Counted from the stretch's first letter, positions 17,417 through 27,226 are shown. The stretch: DNA of 64,000 bases from Clostridium_AM sp963780135 (GCA_963780135.1 CAWAAR010000002.1:124001-188000), one strand, 5' to 3'. Notes: generated from the letters alone by a model not told the origin. Program-made: numbers and translations.

Positions 17417-18097
17417 TTGGAAAAACTTGTGCCTTTATTTTACCTGAATTTGTTTGGATATAAATTCGGGGTTACCTCAAGTTTGGTTATTCAGTGGGTT
17501 ATAATTTTAATAGTAACAATAATAGCTATTGCATCTACAAGAAACTTGAAAAAAATTCCTAACAAAAAGCAAAATATTGTAGAAATGGTAGTAGAAACAT
17601 TCAATAACCTTGTAAAAGAAAATATGGGAGAAGGATATAGTTCTTTTGTTCCCTACATAGGCACTCTAGCAATTTTTCTTTTGCTTATGAATTTGGTAGG
17701 CCTTATAGGTTTAAAACCTCCAACACTTGATCTTAGTGTAGTTGCGGGTTTAGCGCTAATAACATTTGTTATTGTGCAGGCAAATGCTATTAAAAAGATA
17801 GGGTTAGGTCATTATTTTTCAGGTTACTTTCAACCTTATGCAGGTATGTTGCCGCTAAACCTTATTGAAAGAATTATGCTGCCTGTGTCCCTAACACTAA
17901 GACTATTTGGTAATATGACTGCAGCTGTGGTTATTATGGATATGGTTTATAGTGCATTAGGTAAAGTAGCTTGGGTAGCACAACTTGCTATTCCAGTGCC
18001 ACTTCATGCATATTTTGATGTGTTTGATGGTACAATTCAAATGGTTATATTTATGATGCTAACAATGATTAATATCAAAATCGCAGCAGAACATTAA
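17417..18097 (+). CDS. atpB: ATP synthase Fo subunit a
   Basis: Membrane stator subunit forming the two proton half-channels against the c-ring. 226 residues with about five to six helices. The essential arginine lies in SLTLRLFGNMTA, the family signature. The start is TTG 17417 behind AAAGGAAGTGA. The C-terminal helix pair (FDGTIQMVIFMMLTMI) is normal. Confidence 0.95.
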   Translation: MEKLVPLFYLNLFGYKFGVTSSLVIQWVIILIVTIIAIASTRNLKKIPNKKQNIVEMVVETFNNLVKENMGEGYSSFVPYIGTLAIFLLLMNLVGLIGLKPPTLDLSVVAGLALITFVIVQANAIKKIGLGHYFSGYFQPYAGMLPLNLIERIMLPVSLTLRLFGNMTAAVVIMDMVYSALGKVAWVAQLAIPVPLHAYFDVFDGTIQMVIFMMLTMINIKIAAEH

Positions 18098-18166
18098 TGT
18101 TTAGTTATCAATAAAATATAAAATAAAAATATAATTATTTTAAGAATTATTTTAAGGAGGAAGAAA

Positions 18167-18412
18167 ATGAATATTGATGCAAAATCATTTATAACAGGAA
18201 TGGCAGCAATAGGCGCAGGTCTAGCTGCAATAGGTTGTATAGGAGGAGGTATTGGAACAGGTAATGCTGCTGGTAAAGCAGTTGAAGGTGTTTCAAGACA
18301 GCCAGAAGCAAGTGGTAAAATTATAAGTACAATGGTTGTTGGTGCTGCATTCTCAGAAGCAACATCAATATACGCATTACTAGTTGCATTACTATTAATA
18401 TTCACTAAATAG
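18167..18412 (+). CDS. atpE: ATP synthase Fo subunit c
   Basis: An 81-residue helical hairpin proteolipid that forms the rotor ring. The polar loop is RQPE (residues 44-47), and the ion-binding carboxylate is Glu64 in AFSEATSIYALL. The residue after Glu is Ala and helix 1 lacks the Gln used by Na+-type rings, so the ring should carry protons. AAGGAGGAAG precedes ATG 18167. Confidence 0.96.
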   Translation: MNIDAKSFITGMAAIGAGLAAIGCIGGGIGTGNAAGKAVEGVSRQPEASGKIISTMVVGAAFSEATSIYALLVALLLIFTK

Positions 18413-18463
18413 TGCATAGAGCATTATTTAAATCTATGCCTGAAGGGAGGCTTTTATAATAGG

Positions 18464-18943
18464 ATGGAGATAAATGTTTCTCAGATTATTGCTACTATTA
18501 TAAACTTTCTAATACTATATTTTATTCTTAGACATTTTCTATTTAAGCCAGTAAATGATAATATCGATAAAAGGCAAAATGAAATAATAACTAAGATAAG
18601 TAAAACAGAAGAAGATAGAAAAAAAGCGCAAGAAATAAGAATAGAAAATGAAAATAAGTTAAGCTTGGCAAAACAAGAAGGTAAAAATATAGTAGAAGAT
18701 TATAAAGTAAAAGCCGAAAAAGTTTCCTCAGATATACTAAAAGGAGCTCATGAAGAAGCTGAAACTATAGTTAAAAGAGCAAAAGTTGAAGCTGAAAGAG
18801 AAAAAGAAAAAGCAGCAGATGAAATAAAAGGTCAGGTTGTTGATTTAGCTGTTTTAGTGTCTTCAAGAGCTTTGGAAGAATCTATTGATGAAGAACAACA
18901 TAGGAGACTTATTAACGACTTTATAGCTAAGGTAGGTATCTAA
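18464..18943 (+). CDS. atpF: ATP synthase Fo subunit b
   Basis: Peripheral stalk subunit of 159 residues: one N-terminal membrane helix (about 5-25), then a long charged coiled coil ending in the delta-binding region. GGGAGG lies 13 nt ahead of the ATG, a longer than usual distance. Stop and next start are two bases apart, as usual in this operon. Confidence 0.94.
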   Translation: MEINVSQIIATIINFLILYFILRHFLFKPVNDNIDKRQNEIITKISKTEEDRKKAQEIRIENENKLSLAKQEGKNIVEDYKVKAEKVSSDILKGAHEEAETIVKRAKVEAEREKEKAADEIKGQVVDLAVLVSSRALEESIDEEQHRRLINDFIAKVGI

Positions 18944-18945
18944 CT

Positions 18946-19485
18946 ATGTATGAATATTTAGATAGAAGATACGCTCTTGCACTTTATAAAATTGGAGAAG
19001 AAAAAGGAAAAGTAGAGCAGTATTTAGATGAATTAAGAAAAATAGTAGCTATAATAAATGAAGATCAAGATTTTGTAGAATTAATAAAACACCCACAAGT
19101 TAGTACTTCAAGTAAAAAGAAGATTTTTATTGATGTTTTTAAGGACCAGATAGATGAAGATTTATTAGCTTTTTTACTAGTCCTTATAGAAAAAGGAAGA
19201 ATTCTTCAACTTGAAGGCAAACTTAAACAAATGGAGAAGATTTATCTTGAAAAGAATAAAACTGCTGTAGCTAAGGTTAAAACAGTTGTTCCTTTAAAAG
19301 ATGAAGAAAAGAAAAACTTAGTTATTAGATTAGAAAAACAATATGATAAAAAGATTTTATTGGAAGAGGAAATAGATCCAACCATAATTGGTGGAGTATA
19401 TGTTCAAGTAGACAATGAAGTAATAGACGGTACAATAAAATCTAAAATGGATGAAATGAAAAAATTAATGCTTAAGAGAGATTAG
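18946..19485 (+). CDS. atpH: ATP synthase F1 subunit delta
   Basis: 179 residues. It joins the b-stalk to the top of the F1 head. The N-terminal helical bundle begins YLDRRYALALYKIGEE. The conserved C-terminal segment is DPTIIGGVYVQVDNEVIDGTIKSK, here named by its ends only: it starts near residue 145 and contains IIGG. The gene starts directly after atpF and ends 10 nt before atpA. Confidence 0.95.
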   Translation: MYEYLDRRYALALYKIGEEKGKVEQYLDELRKIVAIINEDQDFVELIKHPQVSTSSKKKIFIDVFKDQIDEDLLAFLLVLIEKGRILQLEGKLKQMEKIYLEKNKTAVAKVKTVVPLKDEEKKNLVIRLEKQYDKKILLEEEIDPTIIGGVYVQVDNEVIDGTIKSKMDEMKKLMLKRD

Positions 19486-19495
19486 AGGTGAGCCT

Positions 19496-21010
19496 ATGAA
19501 CATAAAACCTGAAGAAATAACTTCAATTATAAAACAAGAAATACAGAAGTATGAAAAGAAAATAGAAACAGTTGATTCAGGTACAATAATTCAAATTGGC
19601 GATGGTATAGCCAGAGTTTATGGTCTTAATGATTGTATGGCTGGAGAACTTCTAGAGTTTCCAAACAATGTTTATGGTATGGCTCTAAACCTTGAACAAG
19701 ACAATGTAGGTTGTGTTCTTTTGGGTTCTGAGAAAGGTATAAAAGAAGGAGACATAGTTAAAAGAACTGGTAATGTTGTTGAAGTACCAGTAGGAGAAGC
19801 TATTGTAGGCAGAGTTGTAAATTCCCTTGGACAGCCTATAGATGGTAAAGGTCCTATTAAAACTACAGAAACAAGACCAGTTGAAATTAAAGCTCCCGGC
19901 GTTATACAAAGACAATCAGTTAAACAGCCATTACAGACAGGTATAAAAGCTATAGATTCTTTTATACCAATAGGAAAAGGTCAAAGGGAACTTATCATAG
20001 GAGACAGACAAACAGGTAAGACTGCTATAGCAATAGATACAATAATAAATCAAAAAGGTAAAGATGTAATTTGTATATATGTTGCTATAGGACAGAAACA
20101 ATCTACCGTAGCTCATATATTTAACAACCTTACAGAAACAGGATGCATGGATTATACAATAATTGTATCATCTGCAGCATCAGAATCAGCACCATTACAA
20201 TATATTTCACCTTACACAGGTTGTACAATGGGTGAATATTTTATGAATCAAGGAAAAGATGTACTTATAGTATATGATGATTTGTCGAAGCATGCAGTTG
20301 CTTATAGAACAATGTCATTATTACTTCGTAGACCACCAGGAAGAGAAGCTTTTCCTGGAGATGTTTTCTATTTACACTCAAGACTTTTAGAAAGAGCAGC
20401 AAAGCTTTCAGATAAGCTTGGTGGAGGATCTATTACAGCTCTTCCTATAATAGAAACTCTAGCAGGAGATGTTACAGCATATATACCAACTAATGTTATT
20501 TCAATAACAGATGGTCAGATATTCCTTGAATCAGAATTATTTAATGCAGGACAAAGACCGGCAGTTAACGCTGGTATATCTGTATCCAGGGTTGGTGGTA
20601 ATGCTCAAATTAAGGCCATGAAGCAGGTTTCAGGAACATTAAAATTGGATCTTGCACAATACAGAGAACTTGCAGCTTTTGCACAGTTTGGTTCAGACCT
20701 TGATGGAGAATCAAAAAGAAGACTTGAAAAAGGTAAGAGACTTGTAGAAATATTAAAGCAGCCTCAATATAAACCAGTACCTGTAGAGAAACAGATAATG
20801 ATTTTATTTGCTGCAGTAAACAGTCAATTATTAGATGTACCAGTAGATCAAATAAAAAAATTCGAACAGCAATTTTTAGAGTATATGGATACTCATCATA
20901 AAGAAATTGGTGAAGAAATTATAAATAAAAAAGTTTTATCAGATGAACTAAGAGAAAAACTTAAGAATACTATAGAAGAATTCAAAAAAATATTTTTAGC
21001 AGAGGTGTAA
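19496..21010 (+). CDS. atpA: ATP synthase F1 subunit alpha
   Basis: Non-catalytic nucleotide-binding subunit of the F1 hexamer, 504 residues. Walker A GDRQTGKT is at residues 169-176, the alpha signature PAVNAGISVSRVGG follows, and an N-terminal beta-barrel and C-terminal helical bundle are complete. AGAGGTGAGCCT precedes the ATG. Confidence 0.98.
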   Translation: MNIKPEEITSIIKQEIQKYEKKIETVDSGTIIQIGDGIARVYGLNDCMAGELLEFPNNVYGMALNLEQDNVGCVLLGSEKGIKEGDIVKRTGNVVEVPVGEAIVGRVVNSLGQPIDGKGPIKTTETRPVEIKAPGVIQRQSVKQPLQTGIKAIDSFIPIGKGQRELIIGDRQTGKTAIAIDTIINQKGKDVICIYVAIGQKQSTVAHIFNNLTETGCMDYTIIVSSAASESAPLQYISPYTGCTMGEYFMNQGKDVLIVYDDLSKHAVAYRTMSLLLRRPPGREAFPGDVFYLHSRLLERAAKLSDKLGGGSITALPIIETLAGDVTAYIPTNVISITDGQIFLESELFNAGQRPAVNAGISVSRVGGNAQIKAMKQVSGTLKLDLAQYRELAAFAQFGSDLDGESKRRLEKGKRLVEILKQPQYKPVPVEKQIMILFAAVNSQLLDVPVDQIKKFEQQFLEYMDTHHKEIGEEIINKKVLSDELREKLKNTIEEFKKIFLAEV

Positions 21011-21032
21011 TTTCTTCTGCGGGAGGTGAAAT

Positions 21033-21884
21033 ATGGCAGGGGCAGAACTTGTTACGATTAAGAGAAGAATTAAATCCATATCTAGTACCCAAAAAATAAC
21101 AAAGGCCATGGCACTTATTGCCACCTCTAAAATCAGAAAGGTCAGGAATAAACTGGAGGTAAATCAAAAATACCATGATGCTTTTACAGAAATCATTAAT
21201 GATATTGTAAAAGGTGTGGAAGAAAATAGTATTTACATACATGGCAATAAAAGTGAAAAAAAGCTTTATATTGCCCTTAACTCCGATTCAGGACTTTGTG
21301 GAGGATTTAATGCTAATGTAGTAAATAAAACTGCAGAAGTAATATCAAATAACAGAGAAAATTCTTTATTGATGTCAGTAGGTCAAAAGGGAAGGTTATA
21401 TTTTAATAGATTAAGATTTAAAACTACAGCAGAGTATGTAGATATACCGGATGTACCTACTTTAAAGGAAGCAGAGGCTATAGCTTACAAGGCAATTGAT
21501 ATGTATCGCAATTCTGAAGTTGGAGAAGTATATATAGTTTATACAAAATTTTTTACAACCATAAAACAACAGGTTAAAGTAGAAAAATTGCTCCCTTTAG
21601 AAAGTAAAGATAATGAATCAAGTAGACGTTTTGTTAAGTTTGAACCATCTATTGATGAAATGTTAAATGATATGGTGGTTATGCAATTAAAACAGCAAAT
21701 ATTAAATTATATGCTTCATGCTAAAGCTAGTGAACAAGGTTCAAGAATGTCAGCTATGGATGGGGCAACAAAGAATGCTAATGAGTTATTAGATAAGCTA
21801 AAACTTAAATTCAATAGAGTAAGACAAGGCGCTATAACTCAAGAAATATCAGAAATAGTTGGAGGAGCAGAAGCTCAGAAATAA
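21033..21884 (+). CDS. atpG: ATP synthase F1 subunit gamma
   Basis: Central rotor shaft, 283 residues, with the N-terminal helix IKRRIKSISSTQKITKAM and the C-terminal helix RQGAITQEISEIVGGA that form the coiled coil inside the alpha-beta ring. The Rossmann-like middle region includes LNSDSGLCGGFN. GGGAGGTGA precedes the ATG. Confidence 0.97.
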   Translation: MAGAELVTIKRRIKSISSTQKITKAMALIATSKIRKVRNKLEVNQKYHDAFTEIINDIVKGVEENSIYIHGNKSEKKLYIALNSDSGLCGGFNANVVNKTAEVISNNRENSLLMSVGQKGRLYFNRLRFKTTAEYVDIPDVPTLKEAEAIAYKAIDMYRNSEVGEVYIVYTKFFTTIKQQVKVEKLLPLESKDNESSRRFVKFEPSIDEMLNDMVVMQLKQQILNYMLHAKASEQGSRMSAMDGATKNANELLDKLKLKFNRVRQGAITQEISEIVGGAEAQK

Positions 21885-21897
21885 GGGAGGGACACTA

Positions 21898-23298
21898 ATG
21901 CCAAACGTGGGCAAAGTTGTTCAGGTTATAGGACCTGTAGTAGATATAAAATTTAATACAGAACACCTTCCTAATATATATAATGCCGTAGAAATAGATA
22001 TGAGTGATGGAAGTAAACTTATCACTGAGGTAGAACAACATGTTGGAGACGATATAGTTAGAACCATATCTATGGAAGGAACAGATGGACTAAAAAGAGG
22101 CGTGGAGGCAGTAGATACAGGAGCACCAATATCTGTACCAGTTGGAGAAGCGGTTTTAGGAAGACTTTTTAATATGTTAGGGCAGCCAATAGATGAAGCA
22201 GGAGTTTGTAATACAGATATGACATATCCTATTCATAGAGAAGCACCAAGCTTTGAAGATCAATCTGTTCAACCAGAAATGTTTGAAACAGGTATCAAAG
22301 TTATAGATCTTATAGCCCCATACCAAAGAGGCGGAAAAATAGGACTATTTGGTGGTGCCGGTGTTGGTAAAACAGTTCTTATCCAAGAGCTTATAAACAA
22401 TATAGCTAAAGAACATGGTGGATTATCAGTATTCACAGGTGTTGGAGAAAGAACAAGAGAAGGTAATGACCTTTATTATGAAATGAAAGAATCTGGAGTT
22501 ATAGATAAAACTGCTCTAGTATTTGGACAAATGAATGAACCGCCTGGAGCTAGAATGAGAGTTGCATTAACAGGACTTACTATGGCTGAATATTTTAGAG
22601 ATAAAGGTCAAGATGTACTTTTATTTATAGATAACATATTCAGATTCAGTCAAGCAGGATCTGAGGTTTCAGCGTTACTTGGTAGAATACCTAGTGCTGT
22701 TGGATATCAACCAACACTTGCAACTGAAATGGGTGCTCTTCAAGAAAGAATAACATCCACAAAACATGGATCTATAACATCTGTTCAGGCTGTATATGTA
22801 CCTGCAGATGACTTAACAGATCCAGCACCAGCAACTACTTTTGCGCATCTTGATGCTACAACAGTTCTTTCAAGAGCTATAACAGAACTTGGAATATATC
22901 CTGCTGTTGATCCGCTTGAATCAAGTTCAAGAATACTTGATCCAAGAATAGTAGGTGAAGAACACTATGAAGTAGCTTCAAATGTAAAACACATATTGGA
23001 AAGATATAGGGAATTACAGGATATAATAGCAATCCTTGGTGTAGATGAACTTTCAGAAGCAGATAGAATGGTAGTTGTAAGAGCTAGAAGAGTTCAAAGA
23101 TTCTTATCACAGCCATTTAGTGTTGCTGAACAGTTTACAGGCATGAAAGGTGCTTATGTTCCAGTAAAGGAAACTGTAAGGGCTTTCAAGGAAATACTTG
23201 AGGGTAAGTATGATAACTTACCAGAACCAGCATTTCTTTTTGCAGGAACTATAGAAGAAGTTGTTAAGAAAGCTAAATCTATGATGGAAGAAAACTAA
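21898..23298 (+). CDS. atpD: ATP synthase F1 subunit beta (catalytic)
   Basis: Catalytic subunit, 466 residues. Walker A GGAGVGKT is at about 152-159, the catalytic Glu lies in GVGERTREGNDL, Walker B is VLLFIDNIFRF, and the DELSEAD loop is intact. The start is ATG 21898 behind AAGGGAGGGAC; an in-frame start inside atpG at 21859 is rejected because it lacks a ribosome binding site and MPNVGKVVQVIGPVVDI is the normal N terminus. Confidence 0.98.
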   Translation: MPNVGKVVQVIGPVVDIKFNTEHLPNIYNAVEIDMSDGSKLITEVEQHVGDDIVRTISMEGTDGLKRGVEAVDTGAPISVPVGEAVLGRLFNMLGQPIDEAGVCNTDMTYPIHREAPSFEDQSVQPEMFETGIKVIDLIAPYQRGGKIGLFGGAGVGKTVLIQELINNIAKEHGGLSVFTGVGERTREGNDLYYEMKESGVIDKTALVFGQMNEPPGARMRVALTGLTMAEYFRDKGQDVLLFIDNIFRFSQAGSEVSALLGRIPSAVGYQPTLATEMGALQERITSTKHGSITSVQAVYVPADDLTDPAPATTFAHLDATTVLSRAITELGIYPAVDPLESSSRILDPRIVGEEHYEVASNVKHILERYRELQDIIAILGVDELSEADRMVVVRARRVQRFLSQPFSVAEQFTGMKGAYVPVKETVRAFKEILEGKYDNLPEPAFLFAGTIEEVVKKAKSMMEEN

Positions 23299-23368
23299 TA
23301 TATTAGTTATAAGTTAGGCAAGGTTATAATTGTCTAACTTATAATTAATTTGTGAGAAGGAGATTAAT

Positions 23369-23767
23369 ATGGCGAATGCTTTTAAGTTAACTATCATTAC
23401 TCCTGAAAAAGAATTTTTTAATGGAGAAGTGATAGAACTAATAACAGATAGTACTCAAGGCCGTATAGGAATTCTTGGAGATCATATGCCTTTAGTAACT
23501 CCTTTAAGACCTGCTGTCACAGAAATTACTACAGGTGATGGTAAAAAACTTAAAGCATTTACATCTAGTGGTATACTTGAAGTAAAAGATAATGCTGTAG
23601 AGTTTTTATGTGATGCTTGTGAGTGGCCAGAGGATATAGACAAGATGAGAGCTGAATCTGCTAAGAAAAGAGCAGAGGAAAGATTAAAAGATGAAAAAGA
23701 AGGCATTGATTTAAAAAGAGCAGAGTTAGCTTTAGCTAGAGCTATAGCTAGAATTGGTTCAAAATAA
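23369..23767 (+). CDS. atpC: ATP synthase F1 subunit epsilon
   Basis: 132 residues: an N-terminal beta-sandwich (EFFNGEVIELITDSTQGRIG) and a C-terminal helical hairpin that can inhibit rotation. Last gene of the operon, 70 nt after atpD with AGAAGGAG before the ATG and a strong terminator after it. Confidence 0.96.
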   Translation: MANAFKLTIITPEKEFFNGEVIELITDSTQGRIGILGDHMPLVTPLRPAVTEITTGDGKKLKAFTSSGILEVKDNAVEFLCDACEWPEDIDKMRAESAKKRAEERLKDEKEGIDLKRAELALARAIARIGSK

Positions 23768-23783
23768 AATCGATATTAAACCT

Positions 23784-23816
23784 AACACGAAACTTAAGTT
23801 TCGTGTTATTTTTTTT
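23784..23816 (+). terminator. Intrinsic terminator of the atp operon
   Basis: AACACGAAACTT pairs perfectly with AAGTTTCGTGTT, followed by ATTTTTTTTG. Confidence 0.92.
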
Positions 23817-23892
23817 GCATAGATGAACCTAAGAAATTTTGCACGTTTTACTGAATGGTTTTATATATTGATAATATATTAAGAAGGGTAAT

Positions 23893-24000
23893 ATGAAAAA
23901 AATTAACATTATTAATGAAATTCAAAGAATAGCAAGAAATTACTTCAGCAGGTTAATAAAATCAAAAGAGCTGAATATTTTACATAACACTAGTCTATAA
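23893..24000 (+). CDS. Possible 35-residue small protein
   Basis: A short reading frame with ATG at 23893 and AGAAGGG 5 nt upstream. It encodes a basic, probably helical peptide (begins MKKINIINEIQRIARNYFSR) and ends at TAA 24000. It lies alone between the atp terminator and ywmB. It could be a true small protein, the remnant of a longer gene, or chance; there is no family evidence. Confidence 0.25.
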   Translation: MKKINIINEIQRIARNYFSRLIKSKELNILHNTSL

Positions 24001-24065
24001 TGTTAAAGAAAGAAAAAAGGGGAGAGGTGAAAAGCTCTTCAGCATAGGCTAGTAGAGTGCAATTT

Positions 24066-24761
24066 ATGAGAAAGAGAAATATTATGATTGTTGCTATTTT
24101 TTTAATGATTGGAATTATATTTTTATTTTGCGATTTTTCTTTAGCTAATAAAAATTCTGATTTATTTGATGATATCCTAAAAAAAACTAGTAGCAAAACA
24201 GTAGAATATGGTATAACAGCATCATTTACAACGGATAAGAATGGAGAAGAGGTTTGTAATGATATATTAAAGAAATTAAATTTTTCAAATGTAAGTAATA
24301 AATCAATACTAAAAAATGAAAAAATTTATTCTATAGAATTTGGTAAAGATAATACAAATGGTTACATAGAAACCATGAAATATGAAAATCATAATGTTAT
24401 AACAATAAATTTAGTGGAAAAAAGTAATTCTAATCTATTAAAAGATATGAAAAATAAATTACAAAAATGCATAGAAGATAAAAATGTAACTGTGAAATAT
24501 TTTCAATATCTAAAAGCACAAGTGTACAACAAGGACGTTAATGCAACAAATAATGAAATTTTAAAAATTCTAAAAAGTCATGGGGCATCGAACATTAGTA
24601 CAATAGCCTTAAAAAATGGATATAGTACCACAGCTTATACAGGAATATATGATGCAATGGAAAGTAATGGTAAACCAATGGACTTTAATTATGCTATTTG
24701 CAAGTATAATTCAGGTAATTATATAATTATTGGCACTCCTGAAATACTTGCAGCATATTAG
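24066..24761 (+). CDS. YwmB-family exported protein
   Basis: 231 residues with a signal peptide or N-terminal anchor (hydrophobic residues about 6-24, ending FSLA) and an extracellular alpha/beta domain with two half-repeats, as in the YwmB family (called TATA-box-binding-like for its fold only). Function unknown. In B. subtilis ywmB also directly precedes murAA and spoIID, and the same order here is the best evidence. The start is ATG 24066; GTG 24057 is possible, and neither has a strong ribosome binding site. Confidence 0.8.
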   Translation: MRKRNIMIVAIFLMIGIIFLFCDFSLANKNSDLFDDILKKTSSKTVEYGITASFTTDKNGEEVCNDILKKLNFSNVSNKSILKNEKIYSIEFGKDNTNGYIETMKYENHNVITINLVEKSNSNLLKDMKNKLQKCIEDKNVTVKYFQYLKAQVYNKDVNATNNEILKILKSHGASNISTIALKNGYSTTAYTGIYDAMESNGKPMDFNYAICKYNSGNYIIIGTPEILAAY

Positions 24762-24784
24762 CAATTGTAGAATGGAGGATAAAC

Positions 24785-26044
24785 ATGAATAAAATATCAG
24801 TAAAGGGAGGAAAAAAGTTAGAAGGAGAAGTAAGTATAAGTACTGCAAAAAACTCTGTATTGCCAATTATAGCAGCTAGCATACTAAGTGCAGATAAATG
24901 TGTTATTGATAATGCGCCTATGTTAGAAGATGTATTTGTTATAAGTGATGTACTTAGAACTATTTCAGCAGACATAAGCATTAATGAAGAAGCTAAAAGA
25001 ATAGTAATAGATACTTCTAATATAAAAGATGGTGAAGCTTCAAGTAATTTGGTGAAAAAAATGAGGGCATCTTTTTTGATTATGGGGCCTATGATATCTA
25101 GATTTGGCAGATTTAGATTGTCACTACCAGGAGGATGTAATATAGGAACTAGGCCTATAGATTTGCATTTAAAAGGGTTTAGCGCACTAGGTGCAGAAGT
25201 AAATGTTGGGCATGGATATGTGGAAGCTGAAGCTAAAAAACTTATAGGAAGCAAGATATATTTGGATTTTCCGTCAGTAGGAGCAACAGAAAATGTAATG
25301 ATGGCTGCAGTTATGGCTGAAGGAGAGACTATTATAGAAAATGCAGCTGAAGAGCCAGAGATTCAAGATTTAGGCAGATTCTTAAATAATATGGGTGCTA
25401 ATATTATTGGAGCTGGAACAGATACTATTCGTATAATTGGAGTTAAAAACATGAAAGGAACTACACATAAACCTATATATGATAGGATAGAAGCAGGTAC
25501 GTTTATGATTGCAGCAGCTATAACTAGGAGTAAAATTAAAATAAATGAAGTCAACGAAGAATATTTAAAACCGATTATTGCTAAGTTAACAGAAGCAGGA
25601 GTAAAAATAAGTGTAGATGGAAATAGCATTTATGTAGATGCAGATAGAGAACTTAAACCTATAGATATTAAAACTATGCCATATCCAGGATTTCCTACAG
25701 ATATGCAATCTCAGATGGCAGGTCTTTTATGTACTATAAAAGGAACAAGTGTAATTACAGAAACAATTTTCGAAAACAGGTTTATGCATGCTGCAGAGAT
25801 GAAAAGAATGGGAGCAAATATAAAGATTGATGGCAGAAGCTCTATCATAGAAGGTGTAGATAAGTTAACTGGTGCAGAAGTTAGAGCTACTGATTTAAGA
25901 GCAGGGGCTGCGCTTATACTCTGTGGGTTAGTGGCAGAAGGAGAAACAGAAATTACAGACATATATCATGTAGATAGAGGCTATGTTTCTATAGAAAAGA
26001 AATTGCAAGGATTAGGTGCAGACATACAAAGGATAATGACATAA
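24785..26044 (+). CDS. murA: UDP-N-acetylglucosamine 1-carboxyvinyltransferase
   Basis: First committed step of peptidoglycan precursor synthesis: transfers enolpyruvate from PEP to UDP-GlcNAc. 419 residues. The catalytic cysteine is Cys118 in PGGCNIGTRP, so the enzyme should be of the usual fosfomycin-reactive form. Lys22-Asn23 in TAKNSVLP bind substrate. AATGGAGGATAAAC precedes the ATG. The position next to ywmB and spoIID corresponds to Bacillus murAA. Confidence 0.97.
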   Translation: MNKISVKGGKKLEGEVSISTAKNSVLPIIAASILSADKCVIDNAPMLEDVFVISDVLRTISADISINEEAKRIVIDTSNIKDGEASSNLVKKMRASFLIMGPMISRFGRFRLSLPGGCNIGTRPIDLHLKGFSALGAEVNVGHGYVEAEAKKLIGSKIYLDFPSVGATENVMMAAVMAEGETIIENAAEEPEIQDLGRFLNNMGANIIGAGTDTIRIIGVKNMKGTTHKPIYDRIEAGTFMIAAAITRSKIKINEVNEEYLKPIIAKLTEAGVKISVDGNSIYVDADRELKPIDIKTMPYPGFPTDMQSQMAGLLCTIKGTSVITETIFENRFMHAAEMKRMGANIKIDGRSSIIEGVDKLTGAEVRATDLRAGAALILCGLVAEGETEITDIYHVDRGYVSIEKKLQGLGADIQRIMT

Positions 26045-26071
26045 ACTTCCATAATATTAATATATTAAAGC

Positions 26072-26106
26072 AAAGAGAAGGTTAGAACAAAATCTTCTCT
26101 TTTTTA
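26072..26106 (+). terminator. Intrinsic terminator of murA
   Basis: AAAGAGAAG pairs with CTTCTCTTT around a 13-nt loop and runs into TTTTTT. It separates vegetative murA from the sporulation gene spoIID. Confidence 0.8.
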
Positions 26107-26182
26107 ATTGTAGTAATAATTTTTAATAACCCTTAATACATTATATTGATATACTTTAACGAAAGTAAGGAGAGATACTTAT

Positions 26183-27226
26183 ATGAAGAGGGTTAGTTTT
26201 TCAATACATTTAAAAAGCTTTTTATTATTAATGTTTATTGGTATAGTGCTAGTTATAATGTTATCTGTATTTATATTAGAAATAGGTGAAAGTAACATTT
26301 CCGGAATACCTAAATTCCTTATTAAATCTAATGATATAATATTTAACAAAAAAACTGAAGTAAGAACTGAAATAAAGGTATATATTACAAAAAAAAACAA
26401 GGTGGAGAAAATGTCTTTGGAGGAATATGTAGTAGGAGTTGTAGCATCTGAGGTTCCAGCAGAATTCTCCTCAGAAGCTCTAAAAGCTCAAGCTGTAGCA
26501 GCTAGAACTTTTGGGTTAGCACATATGGAATCTTTTGGAGGGCACAAGTATAAAAGTAATACAGGTGCAGATGTGTGTGATACAACTCAATGTCAAGTTT
26601 TTATGAATAAAGAAGATAGATTTAAAACATGGGAGCCAAATAAAAGAGAAGAATATTGGAATAAAATAACTAATGCAGTTCAAGAAACTTCAGGAGAATT
26701 TATGGTATACAATAACAAGTTAGTAATGGAACCATACTATTTTGCTGTAAGTAGTGGTAGAACGGAAGACAGCGTGGATGTTTTTTCTGATAGTCTTCCT
26801 TATTTAAAAAGTGTAGGTAGTTCAGGAGAAGAAAAGGCACCTAAATATAAAAGCTCAATTAAAGTATCTTGTAGTGAATTTATCAATAAGATAAATTCTA
26901 AATATGCAGCTTCTGGTCTGTTATTAGATAGTATAAAAAGTCAAATTGAAATAAAATCTAGAAGCAAGGGTGGTTCGGTAAAGGAAATAAAAATAGGCAA
27001 GTTAACTTTATCAGGAAATGAATTTAGAAGTATTATGGGATTAAATTCTGCTAACTTTAGTGTTAACTTTAGCGATAAAAATGTAGAAATAGATTGTAAT
27101 GGATATGGTCATGGAGTTGGAATGAGTCAATGGGGAGCAAATGCTATGGCTAAATCTGGTAATAATTACAAGGAAATATTGAAACACTATTATAGTGGAA
27201 TAGAAATTAATAAAATTTCTAATTGA
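26183..27226 (+). CDS. spoIID: Stage II sporulation protein D
   Basis: Lytic transglycosylase that cuts glycan strands during engulfment of the forespore, anchored in the mother-cell membrane. 347 residues: an N-terminal membrane helix (about 11-33), the SpoIID core beginning MSLEEYVVGVVASEVPAEF with the conserved acidic residue used for catalysis, and the C-terminal GYGHGVGMSQWGA signature. A sigma-E-like promoter would be expected upstream; GATATACTTT near 26150 is a weak candidate -10. Confidence 0.96.
   Translation: MKRVSFSIHLKSFLLLMFIGIVLVIMLSVFILEIGESNISGIPKFLIKSNDIIFNKKTEVRTEIKVYITKKNKVEKMSLEEYVVGVVASEVPAEFSSEALKAQAVAARTFGLAHMESFGGHKYKSNTGADVCDTTQCQVFMNKEDRFKTWEPNKREEYWNKITNAVQETSGEFMVYNNKLVMEPYYFAVSSGRTEDSVDVFSDSLPYLKSVGSSGEEKAPKYKSSIKVSCSEFINKINSKYAASGLLLDSIKSQIEIKSRSKGGSVKEIKIGKLTLSGNEFRSIMGLNSANFSVNFSDKNVEIDCNGYGHGVGMSQWGANAMAKSGNNYKEILKHYYSGIEINKISN

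Noticed and set aside
18167..18412. A sodium-type ATP synthase ring
   Set aside because: The Gln in helix 1 and the Ser after the ion-binding Glu that define sodium rings are both missing.
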